Shown: one piece after another, positions 22,910 to 34,650 of the stretch
Numbering within the stretch: the stretch's first letter is position 1
Layout: each line of letters begins with the position of its first letter
NCBI GenBank assembly: GCA_032718475.1
Contig: JAUCBJ010002104.1
Span: 50,424 to 114,423 of the forward strand
DNA: 64,000 bases
Direction of reading: 5' to 3'
From: Nemertoderma westbladi
Lineage: Eukaryota > Xenacoelomorpha > Nemertodermatida > Nemertodermatidae
The notes under the pieces: model-generated
Seen by the model: only the letters and a program-made list of their open reading frames with translations
Told to the model about the DNA's origin: nothing
Databases searched by the model: none
Program-made: the position numbers and the translations under genes

Positions 22910-23658
22910 TGATCTTGTGGTTCCTTACTGCGAGCGCAGTTGCCTCTGTACCTTTAAAGACTCACTTTATATTAAGGTCAATATTCAATAGGTTGGACGC
23001 GGTAGCCCAGTGTAAGGGTAGGTGGTAGGCTACCAGGCTACAAAGACAAAGTACTGTACAGGCCTAAAAGTACAGAGAGCCTGAGGTAACGGTAAGGAAT
23101 GCTGTACAGCTACAGCAGTAATTACAGTAGACATACCCTCCATATCCATTGAACAATGTACTGGACATATGATTTAGGCCTATGTGTTGTGTGTAGTCCA
23201 CCTCAGGCAGTCAGGACTGCAGGAGAAGTGCGTACTTCATGAAAAATATACATTGGGACAATATCTTTTCTCACGTGCTGCACGAAGGGAAAATCGATCT
23301 CTCATGTCAAATTTTTTTAACATCATTAAGTACCTATGCTGGACTGTCTGTATATCGAATTTCAGTTAGGCCTATATTTAATGAAAATTGAGTAAATGTC
23401 GCTCATTTTAAAATTAGATTTTTTACAAAAAATATAAGAACTCTTGAGTTTGTGACGTGCTGCGCGAAGCGGTATTAGCAATAAATTGAAATTTTTGTTT
23501 TCCAAGTTGGTCACTATAGGTTGAACAAAGCCTGTTAAAATTTTAGGAGCGTTCTGATAAAAAATGTTGACAGGGGAGAGGAGATTATCACTGGTACGGA
23601 TTCAGGATAGAGCGAAGTAGGGTACGGACGCAATTTTTTTGGCTTAAATTATAGTACA
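22910..23658. other. No gene recognised
   Basis: AT-rich non-coding sequence with two TAGGCCTA palindromes (near 23175 and 23367). Nothing else supportable. Confidence 0.45.
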
Positions 23659-23854
23659 GTAGTATGTAGGGCTCGATCGGAGTTGGGATTTGGCCGGAGC
23701 CGGAGCAGGAGCCGGAGTTGGACAATTTGGCCGGAGCCGGAGCAGGAGCCGGAGTTTTTCAAAAATTTTAAAAATTTAATTATTTATTTTAAAAAAAATA
23801 AAGTATGGTTATCGTTCGCCAATCGTCAATCGATCATAATCAATCATACCTGCA

Positions 23855-26118
23855 TAGGGTAAGACGGGGTAAAATGGGACAAGTTTGGTATGTTTGGTTC
23901 TAAAAGCAAGAGGGATTTTCCTGGATGGAAATAATCAAAGCATATTCTGTACATTTGAACTCTGGGCTATCAGATTGTACCAAAATAAACCCCTGTGCCT
24001 TTGGTTCAGGTGGTTTATTTTTAAAAAAATCGCAGTGTCCCACTTTACCCCGAGTGGGGTAAAGTGGGACATCCGGGGTAAAGTGGGACATGAGGCATTG
24101 TTAGTGTTAGTTAGTCAAGTTCAGAAGTTAGATTAAGATTAGGGCCTATGACATTATGACAGTTAGGTACAATGGCCAAATCTGGCAACCTCAAAAGTTG
24201 CCACATATGGCAATGTTTATTGCCAAATCTGGCAACTTTTGGTTTTTCTAATTTTCGCACGCCCAGAAGCAAAATCGCATTTTGGTAAATAGTTAAGTGA
24301 AAAGAGCGCGAAATTTAAATATAATTGACCGTATAAGAAAAAAAATCATCGTCTGAAGTTCTCTTAGCAATAGGCCGAAATGTGCCTAAAATAATTATTG
24401 CCATTTTTGGCAACCATTAGAATTAAAGAAAAATAATGGTTGCCATTTTTGGCAACAATTATTATTGTGCAGCCCTGTCAGTAACCCTGTCATTGTAAAT
24501 TACTTCAAAATTGCTTACTGCTTGCTTACCCTTGTCGAGTTGTGATGATTTATAAACATTATTAGTTGATGAAATGTCAGAATGAGGCCTATTTGATATG
24601 TTGTTAATATGTAAATGGACAGATGGATGAGTCTGTAACAGATACCGTACTGGTAGACTGGCTGACTGGTATAGGCATAAACAAATCTAAAGAATCACAT
24701 GCTTCAAAGGCTGAAATGGAAATAAACGTAATAATATTTGACAACGTCAGAACGTTAACATCACCAAAAGGCAGCAAGAAGGCAAGGGGGCATTAAAGTT
24801 TGAGAAAGGCGTGACGGAAGAAAAATAGTGTCAAAATTTAGAAAGGCTGAGAAAACCAAAACGCGTGTTAACAGGTTAAGGGATTCAACAAATTGTTTCT
24901 AGTAGGCCCTAATCAGCTAATGAAAAACGGGATGAAATTATTTTCATTATATGTCTGTATGTACAGATGTACCGGTACTGATGTAGGAATGGAAAGATAG
25001 ATATACTGAACTGATATCTGGATATAGAGTGAAGGATGATTTAGATTGCTGGGCAATTGTATCAGCATTACACAGTTACAATCTTTAACCTACTAAACTG
25101 TTATTGGTACAAACAACAATCAACCACCTCCCCAAGCAGCGCCATAGATTACTAGCAAAAATGTCAAAAAAGCAAAAAAACTATCACCAGTCAGTCTGTG
25201 TTTGTGTTATTGACTCTCATTCTCACCTCATGTATTTAGGATATATTGCTGTATTGGCTGATTGGTTAGAACTTAGAATATGCCACTACTGCACTACCGG
25301 TACTGGTATAAGTATAACCTGTAACCTGGCCCTACCCCTTCAGCCCTTTGCCTTTTTTCTATGCCTAACATTAACATTTCAAGATCTAAGGAATGACCAT
25401 ACTGCCATAGAAGGACTTAATGACGCAGAACCATATAATCCATATTCAATGAGTTAGTTAAGTTGCCAAATATGGCAACAACGGCTTTATATAGTTGCCA
25501 AATTAGGCAATCAGAAATGTTGCCAGATTTTGCTTGGTTGCCAAATATGGCAATCACAATCATTGCCAGATTTGGCCATTGTACCTAACTGTATGAGTTG
25601 AAATAGCAGTATGAGTATGAGTATTTATGACCAGTATGAGCTAGGCCTAATAACTAAATGCAGTAGTAGCTATAAAAGCTATAAAACTGAACAATCACAG
25701 AGAAAAATCATCTAGGCATTATTTACGGAGTTACACCTATCTATCTACATCTATCAAGGTAAAACTACAAATCTGTGTAACTCAAAAACTATCAGGAATT
25801 TGGACATTTGGACTTGTTCTACACCCACTAAATCGATGATTGCGATTCTAATGCATATAATATCGAAGAAAATGAATGATAGGAAGTGTCCTAACTTTAA
25901 AGTGTATATGCGCTTAACAAATTGCTTTCATCGCGTGATCTTGATCTCATCATATGTGCTATATAACAATGTAACATTTAGTTTCTCAATTAAAAATATA
26001 TTAAAACAGACCTAAAAGTGTTCTTTAAAAAAAAATTGGCCAAAAATATGCATGTCCCATTTTACCCCGACATGTCCCACTTTACCCCATGTCCCATTTT
26101 ACCCCGTCTTACCCCCTA
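23855..26118. mobile_element. Nested TIR element with GGGGTAAAATGGGAC arrays
   Basis: TAGGGTAAGACGGGGTAAAA at the left is mirrored by TTTTACCCCGTCTTACCC at the right. Several further copies of a GTCCCACTTTACCCC word lie just inside both ends (24035-24090 and 26050-26110). No convincing target duplication was found; the right end has two extra C before CTA. It lies wholly within the 23667-26776 element. Confidence 0.8.
24160..25591. mobile_element. Innermost nested TIR element with TTGCCAAATCTGGCAA motifs
   Basis: TIR CAGTTAGGTACAATGGCCAA is matched inverted at 25572-25591, flanked by TATGA on both sides (24155-24159 and 25592-25596), a probable 5-bp duplication. The palindromic word TTGCCAAAT.TGGCAA and variants recur at both ends (24180-24240, 24400-24460 and 25460-25575). 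ORFs in the interior (about 25104-25457) show no recognisable domain. Confidence 0.8.
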
Positions 26119-26784
26119 CTGCTGTACTGTAGGTCTAATTAATTTCATAATTTATAGATTTACGAATTTTCAATTTAAAATATAAGTAATTAATTTACTA
26201 ATTTATCACGGACAGACGGCCTGACGGCTAAAAATTACCTACAGTACCTAACTCACTAACTGTCTAACTGTCTGACTGTGGTAGAGCGGTAGAGGTGTGT
26301 ACTGCAGTACTGTAGGTAGCCTACCGCTGTACCGTACGTGTACCATTACTGCAGTACATTACTGCATTATGCAGGCATGACAGTCAGTAAATGGCTGCAG
26401 TGGTATAGCAGTACAGTGCACAGTGTACAATCATAGCATTTACAAAAAAATTTTACAGTAGGCAGGTAGGGCCTATCTGCTATCTGTAACAGTCTGCTAG
26501 TCAGCCAGCTGGCCAGTACCAGTACTGCAGTACAGTCAGTCCGTCATTGACTAAGTACTGAAGTAAATACTGCAGTATTATGCTTGATATTGAAGCTGTA
26601 CTACAGTCTGACAGTACGTATAGTGTAAATAATTGTTCAGATTAGAATAATCATGAAATATAATACTTTATTAAAAAATTAACTCCGGCAATATTTTTAC
26701 CGGAGCCGGGGCAGGAGCCGGAGGTGCCAAAATGGCCGGAGCCGGAGCCGGAGGCCGGAGCTCCGATCGAGCCCTAGTAGTATG

Positions 26785-27717
26785 GCGGTGGAGTAACACA
26801 AACCAGGCCATAAAAACTTCTGAGACCTTGAGCAAATTTTTTTATGCAACTTATTAATTGAGAGTTAACATTGCATTTTAAACTCTATTTCAGCGAAAGT
26901 TGATAGTTTTACGTACATAGTCATAGTGGTCGGTACTGTATATTTGTTTGCACTGCCAGAATCTCTGCATGTCCAACATAGTTTACAGTTGTAAATTACA
27001 ATCCTTGTTACTATAGCAGCGGGCTTGAGGATAATATTGCAAGAATGACTGGACCTCCTCTACTCCAAATACAGGAGTATAGCTAACTAGATCGAGTATC
27101 GTCAGCATTACAAAATCCTTGTCACCATAGCAACGGGTCATGATAACTGGTTTGTAGAAAATATGGCATATACTTTTCAATTATGAACAACCCATTTGGT
27201 CAACCCATTTGAATATTGAATATCTGAGGCAGTGAGGTGTGGTCTAGCAGTTTATATAGAAACATGAATATAATACGTCACAACGAGGGATTTGTGAACA
27301 TAGTTTTGACCTGTTCTAAAAATGCTTTTTTGTCATTTTGTTTTGTTCGATTATGTTTTTTATCTTTATTTAATATAATTATATAATAACATAATAATAA
27401 ATACATAAATGACAACAGTAATATTTAATTATTGAAACTGCAGATTATAAAATTGCCTATTGATGTTTATCACTGCTTCTATATGTGTAATTATTGTGCA
27501 TTTCTAGCTGAAGTGTAAGTATTTCTAAGGATGTTGTATGATACTCCAACATTCATATTCAATTTCGGCGGAAGTGACTTAATCTTTCCTTTAAAAAGAA
27601 GAACCTCTGGAGTGTTGAGTTTGAAAGCATTTAATTCAGTTTTTGAAATTCGAGGTATAATCATTTCTGGTATGAAATTATTTTCCTTACTAATTTGGGC
27701 TAATTCAATGACCATTG
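26785..27717. other. No gene recognised
   Basis: AT-rich sequence between two hAT-like elements. AGCAACGGGTCATGATAACT and similar phrases near 27010 and 27125 are a loose internal duplication. Small ORFs on both strands lack any supportable identity. Confidence 0.45.
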
Positions 27718-27956
27718 TATGTGACTAGGGCTCAACAGAAGCTTCGGCTTCGGTTCGGTTCGGGCCGAAGTTTGGCAATTTCGGTTCGGTTCGGCTTCTG
27801 CAATTGATACTGCAGAAGCCCGGAGCAAACTTTGCTAAATATTCCAAGTATTACATTGACTGATTGAGCTACAGTAAGACCAGAAGACAGTAAGACTAAT
27901 CAATCTGTCCATCGTTGTACTAATTAATTTTAGAATGTAAACGTTAAGCAGACACT

Positions 27957-28672
27957 GGTGCAGAGCAGACAGTGGTGCAGACAATGGTGCAGACAGTGGT
28001 GCAGACACCGGGTGCAGACAGTGGTGCACGCACTGGTGCAGACAGTGGTGCAGACCCAGACAGTGGTGCAGACATTGGTGCAGACATAGTGGTGCAGACA
28101 GTGGTGCAGACAGTGGTGCAGACAGTGGTGCAGACAGTGGTGCAGACAATGGTGCAGACAGTGGTGCAGACACCTGGTGCAGACACTGGTGCAGACAGTG
28201 GTACAGACACCTGGTGCAGACAGTGGTACAGACACTGGTGCAGACACTGGTGCAGACAGTGGATCAGACAGTGGTGCAGACACCTGGTGCAAACAGTGGT
28301 GCAGACACTGGTGCAGACAGTGGTGCAGACACTGGTGCAGAGACAGTGGTGCAGACACTGGTGCAGACAGTGGTACAGACTGACAGACACTGTTGCAGAC
28401 AGTGGTACAGACACTGGTGCAGACAGTGGTACAGACACCTGGTGCAGACAGTGGTACAGACACTGGTGCAGACACTGGTGCAGACAGTGGATCAGACAGT
28501 GGTGCAGACACCTGGTGCAAACAGTGGTGCAGACACTGGTGCAGACAGTGGTGCAGACACTGGTGCAGAGACAGTGGTGCAGACACTGGTGCAGACAGTG
28601 GTACAGACACTGTTCAGACAGTGGTACAGACACTGGTGCAGACAGTGGTACAGACACTGGTGCAGACAGTAA
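27957..28672 (+). repeat. 12-bp minisatellite (~60 units)
   Basis: Units of GTGGTGCAGACA and ACTGGTGCAGAC types in tandem. A larger block (about 28150-28370) is repeated almost exactly at about 28430-28610. A short inverted remnant of the same unit occurs at about 29218-29280, near the other end of the host element. Confidence 0.95.
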
Positions 28673-28675
28673 AGG

Positions 28676-28740
28676 GGCGAGCAGGTTAGTAAAGTAGCAG
28701 GTTTCAGAGGAGTATTGGGGGAACCAAAACAATAAACGTT
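28676..28740 (+). repeat. AACCAAAACAATAAAC dispersed repeat, copy 3
   Basis: GCGAGCAGGTTAGTAAAGTA, GCAGGTTTCAGAGG and then GGGGGAACCAAAACAATAAA. It adjoins the end of the 12-bp minisatellite inside the hAT-like element. Closest relative is copy 1. Confidence 0.7.
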
Positions 28741-29950
28741 ATTGTTTTGCGGGCTAAGAATACCCAAGGGCCAAGAATACTCGCAGGCTAAGAATACTCG
28801 CGGGCTAAGAATTACTGAGACCTTCCTTACTGTAGTTAGTGAATGTATATCCCCAGCATGAGACAATAACTTAATTAGCTCGTTTTATTATACAGTAATA
28901 AGCAGTGGCTCCAGTAAAGGTAAACAAATTAAACATACTCTGTATAACTTACAATTTATAGACATTATTGTTTATATGAAAACGAGAATACCGATTAATT
29001 ACTTTCGTACACACCTCTTATAATTATTTGTAATCAGGGCACATTCACCCGCACGCACCCCGACTTGTACTACATACGTCCTCCCTACTTCATGTAGAAC
29101 CTTTCAGTAGTTACTCGCATATTTGTAGATAGTAAAGTCTATGATAAAATATAATATAATAGTGCCTGGTGCCCTGGTGGTATTATGTTTCGTGGTACTC
29201 TGGCATTTCAGTATTTTCACCAGGTGTCTGCTCCACTGTCTGCACCAGTGTCTGCACCACTGTCAGCACCACTGTCTGCTTAATGTTTACACCCTTAATT
29301 TTGGACTGAACTTCCATTTAAATGGCTTTTTTTTAATTTTTTCCAGGTTACTTGGGTAGTTTGAAAATTAGCTTAATTATACAGTAGTTTAGCAGTTTAG
29401 GTTAGGCTAAATATTGCCATTTTACTTTGTAGTACCCTATTTTTTAATTAATCATAACTTTGCTAAATAATACCTAATATACCTACTACCTCATATAAAT
29501 AGTATTACAAAGACTACCTCCTGTACTTTTAGTGAGGTTTTCTAAATTTGACGTCACTACTGTACGGTTTACTACAGGTGAAAATGTGGTACATACAGTA
29601 AGTGCATGCATACAGTAAGTATACAGTAGTTTAGGTTAGTAATGTACAGTAATGTAAATATTGCCATTTTATTTTGTAGTATTTATTTTTTTAATTAATC
29701 ATAGCGCTTTCTCGCTAAGTCCGTTGTTTAATTAATCATAGCTTTCTCGCTAAGTCCGCAGACCAAATAGGTACCAGTCTGCCACTGCCAGTCAGCCAGT
29801 ATAGTGATGTAAATACGAATTTATGACCATTACTTGCTAACTTTCTGAACTTCGGTTCGGATTCGGTTCGGTTCGGCCCGAAGTTGGCCCTGCTTCGGTT
29901 CGGTTCGGTTCGGCCCCGTAAAGTGCCTTCTGTTGAACCCTATATGTGAC

Positions 29951-30976
29951 TCTCTGCATCCATTAGGAGTATAAACTTGGAGATCGAAATTATCGCACCA
30001 AGAATTTATCACCTTTGTGCCCACGAATCTATTATTGCAATTGTAATCTCCTTTGCTGCCAAACACGGCCGCAGATTTGCGGAAACGTAATACTTAGTCA
30101 TAGCTTGTCATGTATCCACTTGAGTGCAACAGGTCAATCAGTTCTCTAGAACCAAAATAATGGTGAACTTGTAACAGTGTAATGCCAAGCCTAGTCAGCT
30201 AGTGTAGTTTGATTATATATTTTAGCAATAAGGGATTAATTGTGAAATGCAAATTGACTTTTTATAAATATTACCATACGAAACGTATCGTGATATATTA
30301 GTGAGAGTAATGAACTGTGTTAAACTAGCGACCCCATGCCTAACCGATAAGGACACAACGACTGCTTTACTGTTTAACAGGGGTGATCAGGAGCGTGCTA
30401 TTACTACTGTAGGACTGCTAAATACAAAACCGCTACTTACTGTTGGATGGCGCTAACCTGCCGTCCGCTAATATATTTTACTAACTTTCTATGGCTCCTG
30501 CAAATCGCTTGTTCCTTTCTCTACCGATCGCTCGATAGAGAACTAACTGTTCGAATATATGAGCCACGCGGGAATAACCAAAACAATAAACCCGAATCGG
30601 CTCCCTAAGCTACTTAAAACGAGTGAGAGGCTTGACACTCCGAGTGTATTCTTATGGCCTAATCTTACTGCTAAAACGCGCTAATAAACGCGTTTTCTCT
30701 AATCGCAAATACTGGGGTTCCCTAACGGAATATGTGAATGTGAGAATATTTAAATAATTCAAAAAATGGGGCAGAATTTTATTGGGGACTGATACCTACT
30801 ATGGGTCTAAACTTGCCTTCGGCTGGCTTTAGGCCAGCAATTTACTACTGCGTTCTGCGTACTGGATACTGCTATCTCTGTATCTAGCTTATTGACCGCT
30901 AATTCAAATAACCGCCCAGCGTGAATAGTTTACAGTACTCCAAATTATTACCTTAACTACTCTCCGCTATGCTGCG
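29951..30976. other. Non-coding flank with one dispersed-repeat copy
   Basis: No gene recognised. ATAACCAAAACAATAAACC at about 30574-30592 is copy 4 of the dispersed repeat, with a poor upstream box. The rest is AT-rich unique sequence ending in the target site of the minus-strand retrotransposon. Confidence 0.5.
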
Positions 30977-31027
30977 TACAAATTCTTAATTTTACTAATT
31001 AATTACAGTCACGAATGAATATGTAAC
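30977..31027 (+). repeat. Target site duplication of minus-strand RTE (51 bp)
   Basis: TACAAATTCTTAATTTTACT onward to TATGTAAC equals 34305-34351, except that GAAT is doubled here (51 versus 47 bp). It directly abuts the (CTA)n tail of the retrotransposon. Confidence 0.9.
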
Positions 31028-31070
31028 ACTACTACTACTAGGATCGGCATGCTGCATTGCAGCTGCATTT

Positions 31071-32765
31071 TTAAGAATGCTGTGCCGGCTTGTCAACAAA
31101 ATTGCACCGCCACAACTCCCTATCACCCATGACATTTGCTAGATCATCCGCATGTTTAAGGCCAGTGTCCTTTAAGATGCGTCTCAAGAAAGTCATGGGC
31201 TGTCCACCATGCTTATTCACCCCATGAGGCTGCCAAAGTACAAGATTATGCACTGGCTGGTCCTCACGGCGAAAGCAATGTCCTGCAAGGCGGAGGCGAT
31301 TTTGTTCTAGTGTCAAGCTTGGGGGAACCAATGAGACACCTCCAATGTTATATAGTGTCTGGTTGGAGATGTGTGCATTGTACCTGACACAATGAACCCG
31401 GCGTAGCATTCTTGTGAATGTGCCATCCAGAGATTTGGTGTCCTCAGCAGTTAGAGCCCAGCATGGACTCCCGTAGAGGAGTACTGGAACTACTGCTGCT
31501 CTAAATAATCGGACCTTAAGTTTCCGATTAATTCTCGGTGATTTCCAAATCCTGGAAAGCCTATTCAAGGCTGTCCATGCCTTTCCCTTACGTATTCGAA
31601 GGTCCTCACCTGACTTCCGGATCCATGATCCCAGGTAACAGAAGTCGTCCAAATGCTCAAGCATACCATCCTTTGAGCTTATGCTCATCCGATCAGAGAC
31701 TTGCTAAGGACTTTCAAAGTTAACAGTCAGAATTTTGGTCTTTCTGGAGTTAATAAAAAGACCAACACTAGAAGCAGCATGTTCTAATGAGCTGAGGAGC
31801 CGTTGGGCTCCCTCTAATGATTCTGAGAGTACTCCTAAGTCATCAGCAAAGTCTAGATCAGTTAGGTACTTGGCAGGATTTCCTCGACTTCTGGAGCCAG
31901 TAGGTGGAGTTATCATCACCCCATCATCATTATGATGATCTAAGGACATGCGTAGAACATAGTCAACCACAATAATGAAAGAGTGTGTCTCCTTGGAGGA
32001 CGCCCCATAACACTTCAAATGGTTCTGTGTCACTGTCAACAGTAGACACAAATGTTGTCGAACCATCGTATACTGATCTGATTGCTGCAATAATTTCATC
32101 AGGAATCCCATATAATGAAAGTATGCTGAACATACGTGAGCGAGAGACTGAATCAAAGGCCTTGAAGAAGTCAACAAAGATAACAGCCAGATGCCTGTCT
32201 TTCTTTTTTGATAATTCTTCAATTATCCTTCTAAGTGCCAAAATGGGCTCCATGGTCCCACGACCTTTACGGAACCCATTCTGATTTCCACGGAGCAGTC
32301 TCTCAATGGGATCCCTGATGCGATTTAATAGCTTATTTATTTCCAACTTATTTGTTTTCATTTCTTGTGGGACTCTTGTTGTTCGGTACATGTCTACTAT
32401 GATAGGATAGATGAGCTTTAAACACTCAGGTATTTTAAAGACCTCAGGGGGAACACCATCTACTCCACTGGCACGATTGGTCTTAATGCTCTTTGCAGCA
32501 GCCTTCACTTCTGCAAAGGAGATATCGCCAATGGGAATATCTGGGAGTACAGACTCAGACACTTTTACTTCTATAAAGTTATCAGGCAATACCCTGTCAT
32601 TATTGAGGAGCTTTTCAAAGTGGGCTTTCCAACCATTGAGGCGATCGGCTGGTGATTCAGCCTTAACCTTGGTGGTTGGTTGGCTTTTCCGCCCAGTAAG
32701 CAGATTGATTGATTTCCATGCCTGGGATGATTGCCTGCTGTCGTCAGCATCATTGATGGCATCAA
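31071..32765 (-). pseudogene. RTE pol reverse transcriptase, disabled
   Basis: RT blocks readable across several frames: NKASGVDG-type NRASGVDGVPPE, GNQNGFRKGRGT, VDFFKAFDSVSRSRM, DLDFADDLGVLSE and SWIRKSGEDLRIRKGKAW. A CAG-to-TAG nonsense change at about 31705 splits FADD from the thumb region, and two deletions disrupt the palm. The C-terminal portion (31071-31688) is intact and shows the LLYGSPCW reading that the + strand copy has lost. Confidence 0.9.
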
Positions 32766-32803
32766 CCTGTTGGTTTATTAGCTCCTGTAGATTAACAGAG
32801 TAC

Positions 32804-34035
32804 GGGTCCTACTAAATACTACAAAAAGCACAAAACAAGCACAAAAAAGCACAAAAAAGTCAAGAAAAGCACAAAAAGCACAAAAAAGCACAAAAAAAGC
32901 ACAAAAAAGCACAAAAAAAGTAAAAAAAAGCACAAAAAAGTAAAAAAAAAGCACAAAAAAACATTCTCACATCAAGAGACATGGGGGGGGGGGGGGGGGG
33001 TGGAGGCGAAAATATGAGAGATATTGTTACAGCTGTACAGACACCCCCCACATACGAAGGTAACCCATACGCCTATGATTGATTAATTTGCAACGTTCTG
33101 ACCTACAGTATGTAAAGGCCACAATACTGCAAAGTGTATTTGTAATTAAATTCACTATAAAAAAAACATAATCAAACACATACAGTATAGATTAATAGCT
33201 TAATAAAACTACAGTAAATTACGATCGTGGGAAAGAACACCCAGGATCTAAGGCACTCATGGGGGTCGTCAATTAAGGTAAAATAAAATAGAATATTGAC
33301 ATATAAGATAAGTTCCGACAAGACAAGGCAGTTCCGACCTAAGCGAGATTATTGCAAGTATGACTATGACTAATATCATCATACTTGTCCTCAGAGGTTA
33401 TCGATCGCCCACTCGAGAGGTTCGGGCAGACCATGATGTGATAATTGTACAGTATGTCGATTTATCGGTGAACAAAGGCATTCCAATAACAGAATAATCG
33501 CGATTTCGGTCAACACTGACATATCCAGTTTACAAGCGCCTATGCTGCGTCGCTACATCTCCCACATCGCTACATCTGTACATCGTTACAAGTAATTAAT
33601 CAGAACGCTGATAAGTTGACATAATGTGACAATAAAAAAGTATATTACAGTATTATAAGTTCTATCCTGATATTTGAATTGAACCATCTTTACATACTGA
33701 CATTAGCCTGATATTGCACTAGGGTGCTCGTGGTAGGGCTGTACCTGTAAGTGCTCGTGCTGGTACTCACTCACTGGCAGCTATATGACATGAAAGCATA
33801 CTGGACATGTGATTATCCTTCCGGTAGCCTAGACACTACTGCACTACATGATATTGCTTCTTCTATCATCTGTTCTATTACAAGCTCAATAAACAGCTAT
33901 CAGTTTGCTTTTTTGTGCTTTTTTTTACCTTTTTTGTGCTTTTTTGTGCTTTTTTTGTGCTTTTTTGTGCTTTTCTTGACTTTTTTGTGCTTTTTTGTGC
34001 TTGTTTTGTGCTTTTTGTAGTATTTAGTAGGACCC
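32804..34035. mobile_element. hAT-like non-autonomous element (1232 bp) with GCACAAAAAA arrays
   Basis: TIR GGGTCCTACTAAATACTACA with a perfect inverted copy at the right end, flanked by the 8-bp duplication CAGAGTAC (32796-32803 and 34036-34043), which is single in the uninterrupted retrotransposon copy near 14219. Subterminal runs of GCACAAAAAA fill the first and last ~110 bp. It contains an 18-G tract and no transposase. Confidence 0.93.
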
Positions 34036-34304
34036 CAGAGTACTGCCTGTTCAGGGACCTAGATGCAGCCTTAACTGCATTCTTGGCCGCTGTAGTCTGT
34101 TTGAGTCGGGACTCTTTCTGCGCCTTATGAAGGTCATTTCGGCACTTCTGAATTTTGTTGTCAGTCCAGGGGGCCCTTTTCCTGTTTCGAGGGTATACAG
34201 GAACTGTTTCTGCAGCTGCTAACTTAACTGCTTCTGTAAAGGCAGTATAGCCCTCACATTGATCTGCCGCCTCAGAGGCAAGAGCCTCAAATTCAAAAAG
34301 AGCC

Positions 34305-34351
34305 TACAAATTCTTAATTTTACTAATTAATTACAGTCACGAATATGTAAC
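34305..34351 (+). repeat. Target site duplication of minus-strand RTE (47 bp)
   Basis: Second copy of 30977-31027, lacking one GAAT. Confidence 0.9.
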
Positions 34352-34650
34352 AGCGTACTAATTATAGGGTGCATTTATAGTCAGATGCCGTCCGATCCGA
34401 TCCGATCCGATGCATTTCGGCAATTATTGTAGCTACAACTGTCAGACTGCAGACTGTACAAGCCTATAGCCAGATAGCTGCTTAGGCCTACTTCTGTTTT
34501 GCCTAACACTGAACGCAGTCTGGTAGTATGCAGTATGACTATTGGCCTATTGCATTATTGTATATCTGTATATGGCAGTATGCAGGTATGGCAGTACTGC
34601 AGTACACAGTATGGGATCATTCGTAGCTCTGTAGCTGACTGTCAGACTGT

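Larger units (their letters stand above)
23667..26776. mobile_element. hAT-like non-autonomous element (3.1 kb) with CCGGAG arrays
   Basis: TIR TAGGGCTCGATCGGAG at the left is matched by CTCCGATCGAGCCCTA at the right. It is flanked by the perfect 8-bp duplication GTAGTATG (23659-23666 and 26777-26784). Subterminal tracts of GGAGCCGGAGC lie inside both ends in inverted orientation. TAGGG ends with 8-bp target duplications are characteristic of the hAT superfamily. There is no transposase; the interior is occupied by two further nested elements and low-complexity sequence. Confidence 0.9.
27726..29942. mobile_element. hAT-like element (2.2 kb) with GGTTCGGTTCGG ends
   Basis: TIR TAGGGCTCAACAGAAG at the left and its inverse (one mismatch) CTTCTGTTGAACCCTA at the right, flanked by perfect 8-bp TATGTGAC duplications (27718-27725 and 29943-29950). 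Subterminal CGGTTCGGTTCGG tracts sit inside both ends. Further in, ATGTAAACGTTAAGCAGACA near 27935 is mirrored at about 29266-29285, so the minisatellite is bounded by a second inverted pair. No transposase. Confidence 0.9.
31028..34304 (-). mobile_element. RTE-like retrotransposon, minus strand, 5'-truncated, interrupted
   Basis: Same family as 12324-16090. The 3' tail (ACTACTACTACTAGGATC) is at the left; the sequence runs rightward into the linker region and stops at 34304 with ~14 unrelated bases. The element is split by a 1.2-kb hAT-like insertion at 32804-34035. Internal deletions remove RT residues between MKTNKLE and INKLLNRIRD (near 32335) and part of the GDTLAPFLF block (near 31980). 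Flanking copies of 47-51 bp identify the insertion boundaries. Confidence 0.92.

Noticed and set aside
23855-26118. Target duplication for the middle nested element
   Set aside because: CCTGCATA at the left and CCTACTGC at the right share only a few bases; not enough to claim a duplication.
27930-28732. ORFs of 98-262 codons on both strands over the 12-bp minisatellite
   Set aside because: Unit length divisible by three gives open frames on both strands with trivial repeat peptides; no sign of a gene.
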